Positions 23,832-37,351 of a stretch of DNA of 64,000 nucleotides are shown here, piece after piece. Origin of the DNA: Linepithema humile (Eukaryota; Arthropoda; Insecta; Hymenoptera; Formicidae); NCBI RefSeq assembly GCF_040581485.1, contig NC_090133.1, forward strand, positions 22,036,139 to 22,100,138. Direction: 5' to 3'. Below the pieces are notes generated by a model that saw nothing but the letters and a program-made list of their open reading frames with translations, was not told where the DNA came from and did not search any database. Position 1 is the first letter of the stretch. Every line of letters begins with the position of its first letter. The translations under genes and the position numbers were made by a program.

Positions 23832-24182
23832 CGCAGAAAAAAATTTTCTAGTACAGCAAATTTTACACTGTCATGGCAAAATGTTAGTTATTATGTGAAG
23901 CAAAGTGATTTGTTACGGATTCTAATTTTATTCGCTGAAATAAATTTTGCTAAATCTGCAAGTTATGTCGCTATTATAACTAATTTCTATTCGTCATCGA
24001 AATTTGTATTAACAGCGACAATATTTTGTTATAGCAGTAAACTAGTATGTTTTTACGAGATTTTGCTAATGTATCAAGTAATTTGTAAAATTAATTATGA
24101 TAACGTAATTTTGTTGCTGTTATATCTAATATAGAATAGTAACGACGATTTTGCTGTGACAGCAAAATTCTTTTTTCCCGTG
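23832..24182. mobile_element. MITE-like element, 351 bp, TA target site
   Basis: The ends are CGCAGAAAAAAATTTT on the left and, read inward on the minus strand, CACGGGAAAAAAGAATTTT on the right; both continue into a related CAGCAAA stretch. TA flanks each side (23830-23831 and 24183-24184), as expected for a Tc1/mariner-type target duplication. The interior is AT-rich, repeats variants of GCAAAATTTT and encodes nothing. The 130-codon frame across it (23742-24134) is a by-product. The inverted ends match only in part, so the element is old. Family placement is inferred from the TA target and size. Confidence 0.65.
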
Positions 24183-24184
24183 TA

Positions 24185-27100
24185 CGTATATTTTCTTCAG
24201 CGCGCGTGTTTCCTTTATATTACAGTCATTTAATTTTCTCTTGATATTTTCCATCGAGCTTTAGAACGACCTATATTAGATTTAACGAGTCTTCGGATAT
24301 TAAAATACACCATTAAAATACGCCGCTCATCTCTCGAATAACGAGGGTGCACGATGTTTTGTCCGGATTAACGCACTACGCCGTCTGTGACGCAACCGGG
24401 TTTTCGGATTCGAATCGAGGTGCTTGCCCTTGTAATATCTCACGCGCAGCACTCTTGCGCTCGGCACGCTCGACGGTTCTTGAAAGGACACCGCACTCTA
24501 TTTTCCAACGTGCTCCTGTCGTTGTCGACATAATCGCCCCGCGGGTGTCATTTCGCATTTAAAGAGGCGACCGATTTCACGCCCCCGTCGATCGCCACGG
24601 GTGGCCGACATTCAGTTACGCGACAGTCCTCGCCCGGGCGACAGCTAAACGCATTCTGAATGCTCCCTAAACCTCCTTGGACCGCCTCTGAAGAGAAAGA
24701 GGAAGAGAGAGAGAGGCTGGTCGGATAGAGAGATTGGCTACTGCTTGCGCGCTACCGTCATCGTCTCCGTCATCGCTCCATCCATTCTCCCCTTTTCTGT
24801 TCCTCTCTCTCTCTCCCTCTTCTTTCTTTCTCTTGCAAATATCACTCACGCCTCGATTATCGCTGTAAATGGCGGGATTTTACGCATCCCCGAATTATCT
24901 TGGATCCGCGCCGAAAAAAGGAGACATTAACGAGAGGGTAGCTACCGATGCGCGGACATGGCTCTGGTTGTATCGGCACATTGTCATTCTGCCTGCGATT
25001 ATTTATTTCCTTTGTACTTACATGGACGGACGGAGCGTGGAGAAACGGACGTTACGAAGCATAGATAAAAAATTAAAACATCTCTGTCCCAATTTATACT
25101 CGTCAGCGCTATTTTCTCTTTCCTATCGTGCGCGCGCGATAGTTCTAGCCGTTGGATTTCGTGATTCGAGTTCTTCCGCCGTGAGATATGTTTCATCAAT
25201 CATTGTTGTAGAGGCACCCGCAACATTGTTCAACGGAATCACGCGTGCGCATCGAAGAGTGCGTGTGTTCGGTCGGCCAGTTCGCCCCGTCGAGAGGAGA
25301 AATACGTGCGCGTTATATCCGACGAAATGCCCTTAGCGCTATCTCATCGTGGCTTCCGGCAGCATTGGAGCTCCTGGCGTATAATATTTCTCGTATATCG
25401 TGAATAACGGAGCGGGCGAGAGATAAAAAAAAAGAAAAACGAAAAAAAGGATGCGTGTATTTGCCAAAGATTCATTTAAATAACAGCGGCACGACGTGAC
25501 GGATGTTTCGCCGTAAAGCTGGCGTATTATTATTTATTTAAACTATTGAAAGGTTTTATTTTTAATAATTCCATACTTTTTAGCAAATAAAGTAGATATC
25601 GGTAACGAAGGTACGTTTATATATTTATGATTATGCGTTAAAAAATTATCGATCGCTGAAAATAATTGCTCGTTAAATTATTTTGCTTCGACTAAAAATG
25701 TCGCGTCGACAAGATTTTCGCGTCGTGCGCACGTATATTACGAACGTCCTCCTCTCCCGTCGCTCCTGCCCGAGACCTGGCGCAATAATCGTGTTTAAAA
25801 CGCATTCGTTTCAATCTCACTCCGATGCCCGGTCGCTCGCAAGAGTTTCCTTGCTCGGCTGGGCGAGAGATGAAATGGAAATGCAATAAAAAGTTGTAAT
25901 CGAGAGTCGGCGTCAGGAATATACCCGGAATACCCGGGGGATTAGGCGAGTCGGATGAAAGCTTGCAGACGGAGCTTGCTCCCTTTTTTTTAGCTTCCAA
26001 GAGAGGGTGAAAACGCATTCGATACGGAATAATGCCGGCGCCTTATTATTCCGACGCGAGTTGTACAACGTTTAAAAAGGTCCAATTTCGCGGAGTTAAT
26101 CCTTGCAAATGGGCCTCGTTGCCTCGCCGAGAAGCTTTCATTTTTTATTTCCCGAATTTTATTATTACTTAGGAAAATGCGATTGCTTTTGAATCGTAGT
26201 TCACAGTAGTTGTGCAATTTTCTACTCTCCAAATTGTGTTTCTAAGATTTCTCTCGCTAGAGAATCAAGACGTTCTTAAAGCTGATTCGACCGAGTGAAC
26301 TAAATATATCTCATCGTGTTTCAATTTGTTTTCTGATGTCGGAAAAATGATATCGATTGCCCGGTGAAAGGGAAACCGGGACCTTCGATAATCTTGTCGA
26401 CATTCGATTCAATTTGTCGAGCTGAGGGATCGGTCGCGATAAGTTAATGGACACATTCGTCGACGAGTCGGCGCATTCGCACGGATACTGGAACATAAAA
26501 TACCTCGCATATTTCATATACACCAGAAGGTCGATTCGAGAATGCGGGTCCTCGCCCGTGTTCCTTGGATTATTGTTTTCCTGCCCGCAGCGAGGACAAC
26601 GCCGCGGAATTATAATGCGGCGATATACAAACGAGTTGGCGTTTTCGGTTATAATTTATTCGAGGCCACCCCGTAATTAGCGGGACGACCCGACGGGCAT
26701 ACTATTCCCACTCCTGTCGCGTTCCCCGGATTCCATTTATCACAAATCAGCAGCTGCCTCGGATACCCGTGGCCCCGCTTGCGGTGTGCTGTCATGGTAT
26801 CGGACATGACATTCTGATAAAGCTCGTAAGCGAAATTAGAGACTGCGTTTTGCTTTTCTCATTTCCGATACTTTGCCTGTTAATTGGAAGTGCAATCTTC
26901 ATTCCCGGCTGCATTTTGAAACTTTTCGGATGTACATAAAATCGCGGAGGATATTATATCTTCATATATTCGAAGCAATGAAATAAAATCACGAGGAAAC
27001 AATACTGTACAAAAAAAGTATTATGAGAAAATTAAAATTTTATATACGTATAAATATATAATTATACATTTTTATGTAATTAATGCGTAGATATAATGTC

Positions 27101-28797
27101 GTGTGAGTTAAAAAAATTATAGTGCAAAAATTTTCAATATAAAATTAAATATTCATTGCGAGCTTCGTGTCAACTTGCCGGAGCGTTTATGGTTAGGTAA
27201 ATTCAAATGATACACGATATGGAGAGCCGGAAAGAGCACGCAACAAAACACCCACAGAGCGAATGGCGAACGCAGAGACATTATTCACGGCGTCACGCTC
27301 ACCTCCTTCCGTTTCGAGTTCGTCGAGGGTGGATCAGTCGTGGCGTAGTGGCAGGATCACGCGCGATCGCGCACGGTCGACACTCGGTGAGGAATCAGGA
27401 CGCAGCGAGCACCTCCAATTTCCTCTCGTCCCCCTTCCGTCGCTTCTCGCTCGCGCTTCCGCGATCGGCAATTCCCGTTTCTACGTTTCTCTCTTTGTCG
27501 CTGTGCCGCGCGCGGAGAGCAACAGCAACAGGTGTCCGCGGGGACATTCGCAGAAACTGCAAGGGATGCGAGAGGGTGGAAACGGCGCGGGCGACGTCGA
27601 GGGCAACCGGGCGCTTCGAGAGAGCAAGGGAGAATTCCTCCTCTTTATTTATGAGCTTTTTATTCGACTTGTTGAGCTCTCGCTCGCGCCCACCTTTCTT
27701 TCTCTTTCTCTCACTTCCTCTCCCGTCCTCTCGATGAACGCGAGTACGAATTCAGACGGAGAGAAAGAGACAGAGGAAATGGGAAAAAGGGCGGAAAGTA
27801 CGCGTGGCGGCACTCCTTCGCCAGAGAGGGTGCCGGAAATCTCTCGTTTACCAGGGGCCAAAAAAAAGCGACATTTTTCCGCGCAGCTGGTAGGGTCGCG
27901 CTCGCCGATTTTTCGCATAAAGAGACAAAGTGACAAAGTCGCAATTTATCCGTAAGCCGGATACATCCGTTGAGAATAACATCGAGCATAAATATGTATT
28001 AATTGTTTCGAGACAGTTTCATTTTATTTAAAGCTCCATATGATTTCTCTATTTGCGCTTCATTCGTCTAACAAAATAAAGATCATATAATCTATCTAAA
28101 GATCGTGATCATGTGAGATGTAAAATCAATAAATATTTGCGAAAACAATACAAAATCGTTGCGGCCGAAGCATCCGCTTGACCCAGTTTTCAGAAACCAA
28201 CGCACGCTTTTAATACGCGGTTATAGCTCGCCACCGGGATAAAGATAATAAAAGTACCGATCTTTGCACAATACTGGCAAACTATCCGCGCATACCGCGC
28301 ATAATAAATGTCGGCGGGAAAAATCTTCACGAGGCGGGAGATTAAATCCGTCTCTAAATGAAGTGCGGCGCACGATCCTTTAATGATCCCACCAATCGCG
28401 CTATCGTGCCACGTAATAAAATGTTCAGCTCCGTTATCCGAAATCGCCGCGGCGGATCTCGGCAGAGGAATCAAGCGGCCGCGCGTCGGTGCACAGTTCG
28501 CGCGTCGATGCGGCCGCAACCGAGGCGATGTTGCATCCAGGAGTCGGCAGATCGTGACAACGATACTGATCCGAACGCCACCGACAAAAGGCAGCCCGGG
28601 GGCGCGGGGCGAAGGCCGAGAATACCTCGGAATCCCGTCGGTTACGCCGAAGAATACCTCCTCGCACGGTAGTGAGCGGGCTTCTCCTCCCCCTCGTTCC
28701 TGTCAGTTTTTCCATCTTCCCTCCGCTCGTAAGTCCATCGGGTCTCAGGTATTATAACACTTAGCTTCAACTCGAACCCTCGCTGCGAAGTCTTCAG
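24185..28797. other. Non-coding stretch
   Basis: No gene is supported. A short GA run lies at about 24688-24712 and an AT-rich block at 27000-27160. The balanced-composition stretch at 26650-26830 contains a CAGCTG E-box and ATTTATCACAAATC and might be a conserved element, which is untested. The two overlapping + frames at 27207-27737 and 27263-27955 cover the same Ser/Arg-rich DNA in two phases, and neither has a domain. Confidence 0.6.
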
Positions 28798-31139
28798 GTA
28801 TATATACAGAGTGTCCCACATCAACCGTATTACCCGTTAATACAGATTCTTGAGGTCATTTGGAGACGAAAATCTTTACATCAAAATGTCGGGGTTACAA
28901 TAGTTTTTAAATAAAAAGTGTGAACCATTCGGATCGTTAAAAATTTACTCAGGCATCTCGCACATTGAGTTTTATATTTTTACTACATAAGAAACCTCAG
29001 AAATTTGTTATTAACGAGTGGTACGATTGGTCTGAGACACCTTGTATATTTTATAATAATTTTAAATATATTCTCTTATATAAAATAAAATAAAATTAAT
29101 TGAATCGACTACCGGCACGATACGCAGCAGCGGAGTTGTTCATAATCTGCTGATCTGTAACATACAAATTACATTTAAATTGCAGCGGCGTTTGAAATAA
29201 TTATTTAAGAAATGATTATGCACATTAAAGTATCGCTCTTCTCTATTTTATGCAAATATCTAATTAAAAAATTATATATTTCTATCTGATAATTGTGAAT
29301 ATTAAAAATTGCAACTTTTTTACTGAATATCAAAGTTTTTATGTACGTTACATCACATAATACGTGCAATATTTTGCAAATAACAGACAACAAATAAATG
29401 ATTACTCGCCTTAAAGTTGCTCCGCCGGCGCCTAATGCTTCTCCTGAGCCTCCTCATCCTCCTTTCAGTCCCCGCAGTTCTTCAAGACACTCCTACGCGT
29501 TCGCGACGCGAATGCGAAAATTACCCGATATTTTAAACGGCATTCCCGACATGTACTTTTTCACATTAAGACAACGATGTGACTCGAATATAATTCGAGC
29601 ACGGAATATACGTTCGATACTTTCCGCAATAGGTAATGACGGAAAAGGATGAGATGGAAAACTGCGGGAAGTGGTAAGGGGAGTAATATTAAAGAGGATT
29701 AAGCGCCGGAATGGAATAATCTGCCCCCGTGTGAATAATAAGGATGCAATAAACATATCAAGGAGAAGGTCGAGCCGATTCCGACTCGGAAGAATCCGGG
29801 GAGTAGTGTGCAACAATGTGCGTGTCGATACATAGCGCAAAAGAGAAAGAGAGAGAGAGAGAGGGGGGAGGGGGAGGAATAGATCACGCAGGCTAAGGGT
29901 GCCGAAAACAATCCCACTAATTGCCGTGAGTCGGCCTGGAAACTCTTAACAATAGGGTATTTATCGAACATTTATCGAAATCGAGTTTGAAAACTCGATT
30001 TTAACTGGATTTCAATAAATGTTCGATAAAGTTCGACTCTAGTGTTAAAAGCTTCTAGGCCGATTTGCGGCGTGTAGTGGATTTGTTTCGTCATCGTACT
30101 TAGCCTGCGCGCTCCACATCCTCTCTCTCTCTTTCTCGCGCTATGTATTTGTACGCACACTGTTGCTCTCTATTCCCCGCATTCTTTTAACTCGGAATCA
30201 GCGCGACCTTGTGTTTGTTATTGTCCTGTTATTATTCGCACGGCGACGCTTGGACGTAGCAGATTATTCCATATCGGCGCATTATCCTCTCCAATATTAC
30301 TTCCTTTACTACTTCCCACAGTTTTTCGTCTCATTTTTTTCCGTCGTTACCTATTGCGAAGAGTGTCGAACGTGTATTCCGTGCGATTATATCTGAGTTG
30401 CATCTTTGTCTTAATATGACGAAGTACGTATCGGGAGTGTAGTTGAAAATATCGGGTGATTTTCGTATTCGGGTCGCGAACGCGTATGAGTGTTTGAAGT
30501 ATTGTGAGGACTGAGAGGAGGAGAAGGCTCAGGATGAGCATCGGGCGCCGGCGGAGCAACGTTTAGGTAATTAATCATTTATTTGTTATTCAACAAAATA
30601 TTGCACGTAAAATATTATGTGAGATGTAACGCACATAGAAACTTTGAAATATTCAGTGAAAAAGTTGTAATTTTTAATATTTATAGTTATTAAATAGAAA
30701 TATATAATTTTTTTCATCAGATATTTGCAGAAAAGAGAGAAGAGTAAAAGTTTAATGTGCGTAATAATAATTTCTTAAATATTTATTTTAAACGCTGCTA
30801 TAATTTAGATGTCTTTTGTATGTTACAGATTAGCATGTGAACAGCTCCGCTGCTGCGCATCATATCGGTAAGTCGATCTAGTTTATTTTATTTTAATATT
30901 ATTATAAAAGAATATACGCACACAAGACAATATATCTTAGATTAACCATATCATTTGTTAATAGTAGATTTCCAAGATCAATATGCGGGGGTGCCAGAGC
31001 GCGCGAATTTTTGACAAACTGATCGGTCAACTTTAAACACTTTCAGTTTAAAATATTATTTTACAAAGATTTTCGTTTCCAAATGATCTTAAGAATCTCT
31101 ATTAACGGATGATATGGTCGGGACACCCTGTATATATAC
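28798..31139. repeat. 2.34-kb imperfect palindrome (fold-back element)
   Basis: The left arm, 28798-29980, is matched almost along its whole length by the reverse complement of the right arm, 30009-31139, leaving a loop of only about 28 bases. The outer ends are GTATATATACAG on both arms, followed by GAGTGTCCC on the left and GGTGTCCC on the right. A 17-base block, GTTGCTCCGCCGGCGCC, is identical at 29416-29432 and, inverted, at 30544-30560. The innermost match is TTATCGAACATTTAT (29961) with its complement at 30015-30029. Identity looks near 80% over much of the arms, by eye, with small indels and lower identity near the outer 250 bases. The terminal CAGAGTGTCCC sits next to TA on both sides, so the whole may have moved as a unit with a TA target. 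Neither arm keeps a shared reading frame. As RNA it would fold into a hairpin longer than 1.1 kb. Confidence 0.9.
28807..29044. mobile_element. MITE-like unit at the outer end of the left palindrome arm
   Basis: It starts CAGAGTGTCCCACATCAACC and, read on the minus strand from its other end, starts CAAGGTGTCTCAGACCAATC; both ends continue into a related CGTTAATA stretch, giving inverted repeats of about 50 bases. TA flanks both ends. There is no coding capacity. A decayed inverted counterpart forms the outer end of the right arm (about 30900-31130), so this unit was part of the DNA that was duplicated and inverted. Confidence 0.6.
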
Positions 31140-32089
31140 ACGATGATCTCTCTCAGAGGTGCGGAGACGCGAGAGGAGATAGATACGATTTAGGCGTAAT
31201 CCGTCAAAGAGTTCTTTCAACCTGGTCCGCCAGAACGTTTTATCTATGATCTCCATTAAAGTTCAGTTAACGCCCTCTTGGCCGTCTTTCGCTTCCCATC
31301 CGGAACCTCCTTCTTCTGCTTCTTCTTCGTCTCCGCGTTTTCTCCGGCTACGCGCACGCCTCGGCCTCTCGACGAGAGCGGATACAGATTTTGAGCGGCG
31401 CAATCTTTTCTTCTCCCTCGGTGATTCTTTTCAAAACGCGTTTTCGGCGCGTACGCCACTATTACCGTCCTGTTACAGAATTCAACGCAGTACGAATAGC
31501 GAGCACTCCATTCTTCCCTTTGCATCTTACATGTCTTCACAATACTGATTTAAGTGCGTATTTAAGTTTCCGCGGAAGATTACTTTCTATGTTTATCCTC
31601 TCGATGCTTCGTGGCCTTTGAGATATAAATGTGAAAGTAGAGAGAAGTTCTCTTCGTTTTTCCTTATTTTGTATTACACGACAGGACGCTTATTGTGGGA
31701 CAGACGAAAGTTTGCAACAGCATAATCTAGCGAGAAACCGAACATGCGCATCGGAGAGATCAAATCATAGAAATGACGATGTAGTTTTACAATCTCCGTC
31801 CATTCAATTCCTTGGTCTCGTGTAATCGTTCTTTCATACACGCTGCCGTCGGCAATAAAGTAGTCAAATTACGCATAATTTCTATAATTTCTCTCTTGTA
31901 ACACGGCGATCCGTTTTACGTTTATCCGCGTCGTTTTGTTTTCGTTGCAAGGAACATTAACGATACACACATTAAGCGTGCGTGTTTCTTCGGCGACGAC
32001 TTTAGTCTGCAATCGGTTTAACTTCTTCAAGTGTTTTGAAACACCGCGTGGAGAGCGATATTCGGTCGCTGTCGAAGCCGAGACAGCAA

Positions 32090-32117
32090 GAGAGAAAGAG
32101 AGAGAGAGAGAGAGAGG
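32090..32117. repeat. (GA)n microsatellite
   Basis: A GA run with one AAAG interruption. Confidence 0.85.
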
Positions 32118-35100
32118 TATTGTAATTAAAACCTCCTGAATAAAGCAAACGCAATCTTCCGGCTCGCGCGAGCTCGGAAGCGCGTCGTTTAATTTCACGT
32201 TCATTACGTCGCGGATGCGTGCGTGCGTGCGTACGTGTGTACGCTCTTCTGTAACCGAGGACGCGTCTCTCTCGACGCGCAACCCTTCCTTCTTAGATGT
32301 AGCCCCCTCGAAAATCTCCCGTCTCTCCTCGCCCTCTCGCCTCTCAAATGCTACTCCACTCGCGACTCCCCTTTCCTCTACTCGAAAACGTATCGGGTTA
32401 CCTCCGACATAATTCCGTTAATTATGATTTCGTAGTATGATTTTCCGCCGGTCTAGAATGGGCGCGAGTCGCACCCCTGCCTCTTGTGTGTTCGGAGAAT
32501 TATTATTTGACGTGCCGCCTGCAACGTATCGCTGTGTAATGCGAGTAAAATATAAACGTACCTACCTACACGCGCTTGAACATTCCAGTCGCATGTTTCC
32601 TGCGGTCTTCATTACTGCGGTCTCAGCGAGATCTATCTCGTATTCCACCTCGAAGATTGTTTCGAATAAGCGCGAAGAAATGTTCAAATAGCGATAAATT
32701 TATTCGAGCACGCATCTCTTCCGTCTGCATTTTTCTTCTCCACAATTAGTTATTGTTTAATGTAATAGCTTGTTGTAGCTAGAATTTGTAATTAAAATTT
32801 CTCGTAATTTCGATGGACTTATCTTGTCATCTTCGGTGCTTTATATGTATAATTCGTCCCAACGCGCGCGTTCTGACGCGAAATGGAAAACCGAGAACGG
32901 GTTGATCGTGGCAGGCAGTACGGGCCGACGGTAGGTGGTGCCAATTTAAACCTCATAAATGCAAAATCGCACGATGATTGCGTTCATAAAGGCCTCCGCT
33001 AGTCCGCGCGGCGTCTTGGCGACCTCCTTCGCGCGACGCCTCTTGCCGGGATAATTTACATTGATATTTATGCCGTGTCATAACCGAGCCTCCGCCGGGG
33101 GAAGTTACGGAACGGATTCGTACAGCTAATCCCCGTCTTGCCGGGGGGTTGTTTTAATTGAAATCTTACTCGGTTCCTCGGATTCGCGAGCGAGGGCAAA
33201 AGACGATGCACTCCACCGAAAGGGGTTAACGAGGGTGCGTTACGCGTGCCGGGGTCGCTTCGCCGGTTTATTTTACACTGTGCTCGTATACGAGTGTGGA
33301 AAATCTAATTTCACATTATAATTATAGATATTTGAATTCCAATCTTATTTTAATTCCAACTACATCTTTACGTATGTATCTTATTTTTTATCTATCGTGG
33401 CTGAATTATATTTCTGGCTGGCAAAGCGCTCGCAAGCTGCGGTACAACTTCAAATTGCATTCATACAACGCTCGGTCTTCCCTTCGATAATCCTGCGTCG
33501 CGACGCTCCGTACATGAGTAATTCAGAATGCTCTTGGCGAGTTTCTGCGGACCGTCGCGCTGACTTTTTCTCGGAAACGACGAAAGTTGAGCAATTCCGC
33601 GAGATCATGCCGCGCGCCGAAATGTCAACCGCGAGACCACTAAAGCGAGAGAAACTTTTAATTCGTTCATTTCGTTGGGCTCAAAGGGTCGGCGAATGAG
33701 TCTTATTAAAATTTATACGAGCCATTCCCGCGCCTAACCGGCTCGTCTTCCTCTCTCTCTCTCTCTCAATCGTGCGGTTTACCGCGCTGTATTTAGATCT
33801 CTGAAAGATTCTCTTACTTGCTGGGAAACAAGCCGACCGAAGTTTCTTCGAGGAAACTCATCTTACGAAATCTAGAATATTGCTCTGTTTCAACACAAAT
33901 TTCGTACGCTTATTAAATCTACTTTTATTATAAATGAAAATTATGCAGCCGTAGAAATATTTTGTACGATGACGACGCTTCGAAGAACGGAAACCGCCTG
34001 AAAGCAGGAGGTCGAACGGCTGCGTTTTTTTCCTCGGTGGTGTATAATGTCAGGAAGAAGGGAAGAGATGGTTAGGAAAGAGAGATAAGATATAAAAGCG
34101 CGGTCTCCTCGTCCTCGAGAAATTACACTTTTACTTTAATCCGCGAGACAATACCGCGGGCGGCTGTGGCCGGGAGCAAAGGGTTACATTCGCATCGACC
34201 CTTCCGCCTTACCTCTTCTCTCCCTTGCCCCCTATATTTTCTCTTTCTTTCTCGGGAGGGAGGGGGTCTCTCTTCTCGAGCGTGCTAATACTTTTCAAGG
34301 GGTTAAAATCTAATTCCTGTAGCTTCCAACGGCAACCCCTTTATACATAGTCTTCCGCCGCGATTCTCCGTCTTTCTCTTCGTTTTTTTTTCCCTTGCAT
34401 CGTCGACGGTGAGAAGGCGCTTCGCTCCCAATAGACATAATAAAAACGCCATCTGAAATATGCATCCCTTAATAAAACTGTCCAATTAGCCGAGAATGGA
34501 ATTAAGTATTTAGGGGGTGTTGGAGAAGACTTTTGCCCGGTTCTCAGGTGCTTTTGCGAAAACCCTTCCGCGAAAAGATTAGGTTCCCCTTTGACCGCAG
34601 CGTAAAACATAGCGTGGGAGGGGGGAGAGAGGGAAATACGAGGGAAACGATATTTCGTCCTGGACAGGAGTTGAATTATTTATGACATTGAGATTTCTTC
34701 AGTCGGTTTTTCTTACGCTCCCGGCGTCGATTTATCGTCGATCGGCTTCTGTCGTTGGAATTTAATTCCAATAATAAGATTAAATATATTTTCTTATTTT
34801 ACATGTACGAATAATTATAATTAATTTTTTTATAACAAATTCGACAAGACTCAAAACTGAAACGAGCGGAAGAAAGAAAATTTTCGTCCTCTCGTCGAGT
34901 GTCGCGCGTTATCGCGCTGACGCGGACTGTCCCTTTGTCTCCCGCACGAAATGTAGAAGGCAGAATAGCAACGGCAAAGTGATCGATCGAGCAAGGATCG
35001 TCAGAGCCCACGGCAGGGACAGGATGGTCATTTATAAAATTAAATCCCTGGAATATTTCAGTCGTACAAATCCCACTCCCGGGGGTAGGCGTAGGGTAGC

Positions 35101-35907
35101 GAGAGGGGCGGCGGTCAGGCAATCGTAAAAATTCCACGGGGTCTGGATGCATTGGAAATCCACGTAATTAACCGAAGGAATTTCAGAGTGTACGCCGGGG
35201 AGTCGATTAAAAACGCGAGCAACGCCTACAGTTAAACGGCAGGGAAATTTTTCGCGCTCTCTCGCTCTTTCTCTCTCTTTTCCTCTTTTCTCATTCTCTC
35301 CTTCCCGCACGTTCGCCCGCGCCCATCCTCTTGCACCTTCACCCTCGATCCGTCCGCGCGTTTCTCGCTTTTTTTTTTTTTTTATCGTAGTCGCTGCTTC
35401 TGTTCTACACCGCGCTGTGCCGCCGTGTACATTTTTTCGGCCTCGATTAAAAATACTTCGGACCAATTATTCCGCAACACCCGTCCGCCGACCTTTCGCA
35501 CCGCCACTCGTTCGCGTTTCCTCTTTGGTTTTGTTACAACTTACACATTTTTTTCCCCCGCACGGAACCTTCTCCGGTGTTTCTCACGTGTCGTTTTGTC
35601 CCGACAGTTGTCCGCTGTCATCGTAAAATCGATCCGTCTCTGGACCCGTCATATCGTTTACTTGGCGCGCGTTTTTCGACCGATTTTCTCCACGGTTTTT
35701 TCCACGGCGGGATTGACGAATGGTGATCCGCTGACGCGCGAGAGAAGGCCAATTATGTAAATAATCGGGCGGCTTATTTGTACACGCTCGCGCGGCGCAC
35801 TGGCGTCATTAATCGTCGGTCTCGAGTATTTCGCGAAGCGACTGTAATTAATACAAATCGTCGTTATACAGCGTGCTCGAGAAACGCCACAAAGTGGCCT
35901 GAAAGAT

Positions 35908-35938
35908 AGAGAAAGAGAGAGAAAGAGAGAAAGAGAGA
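35908..35938. repeat. GAGAAA-rich tract
   Basis: An imperfect GA/GAAA run of about 30 bases. Confidence 0.8.
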
Positions 35939-37351
35939 CGAGAGTTCGAGGGGCGTTGTGTGTACCGTGCTGCGGAGAACGAGAATACAACGTCATTCGA
36001 AGTAAATTTATACGACTAATACACTGCTGCCGGAGGTCTTAATATCCAACGGGGCGCGCGATGAAAGCAGGCGAGTTTAAAAAGTGCAATATCACGGAAT
36101 ACATAAATGCGAGATGAGGCCATTTGAATGAAAAACAAATAAATTCCGCCGGCGGACTCCGGTTCCCGCCGGATCGTGTATCCAATTTCGTTTTCACGCC
36201 GGTTTCATTTATTTTAGCCACGCAGCCACGCGTCTCCGCCGCTCATTTGGATTTATCATATAATTACGGTGCGCGCCAACGTACAGAACGGCGCATCGCC
36301 GCGCACGAATTTGCGATTCGACGTGTCCACCAATTCTCCCGTATCCGTTTTCTATTATTATAATAAGACGGATGGAGTCTCTTCGTCTCTCTCAAATCTC
36401 GATCAATTCGAGAAGTGACGCGTCCAGGCGGTAATCTGCCTAATATCTCATGCTGCGTCTGTCCGTAGGCAATCGGGAAGTCGACGATCGATCGGTAATC
36501 GAATATCGTTAAGCGCATTTTTCTTTCGCGCCCTCGTACATGCGTGTGCATGCGGGAACGCGTTAGCTGTGTGTATCGCATCGCGGTGGATTTCGTATTA
36601 CGACGAGAACCCCTCCGTGCGCGGGCGAGAGAGCGTGCTACTTTCGATGGATGCTCACTCGATATGACACGATACGAGTATTCTGGGGATCGAGATAAAA
36701 GAATCGAGTGGGCAGAACGTGACGAGACAATGGATCGCCGATCCACTAGCCGTAATACAATCGCATCAGCATCTCGCTGTATTGTTTGCTTCGCTTTGAT
36801 ATCAGCCCCGAGCTCTCGATTCTTTTCCTCTCGGTGGCCGCGGTTCTTTCTTTCCCAAAGATCATCTCCGACCACCCCCTCCCCCGACGGCCGCGTCATC
36901 TCTCTCTTCCTCCGTTTTTTTCTTCTCGCCCGTCGGCGGAATCTCCTTCGTAATTAACCTCACAGAAGTAACGCTAATTACAGCCCAGTTCTACTTATCT
37001 TACTTCGCGTCAACCTCGCTCCAAGTCGCACTCCCGCGAGTTTTTCCCCCTCTTTCTCGTTTTCAACTAGCCTTATTAGCCGGGAAGAAAAACCCGAGTT
37101 CAGGGAAGATCGTGTTGTACAAGTGGCAATAATGATACATTCGTCAAATCTATTACATCGCGCGGAACGAGTGAGCGGATTAATAAAATGTATATTATAA
37201 ACGCGCACGCAACACCGATGTAAAACGATGTAAACTTGCTAAGGCAAAGTTAATATTATAGTATACGTATTGTATCATTGGGAAGACGGCACCTTTAAGC
37301 GGAAAAGAGCGAGGACCCCGTACGAACCCAAGAAAGAGATCGATGATCCGT

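Noticed and set aside
27330..27400. tRNA-like A-box (TGGCGTAGTGGCAGG)
   Set aside because: No B-box GGTTCGANNCC and no acceptor stem could be found at a suitable distance.
27207..27955. Two overlapping long + frames (176 and 230 codons)
   Set aside because: They read the same DNA in different phases; both are Ser/Arg-rich with no motif.
29398..30559. Open frames within the palindrome arms (29398-29652 plus, 30347-30559 minus)
   Set aside because: The two arms are homologous, but these frames use different phases of the shared sequence, so no protein is conserved between them.
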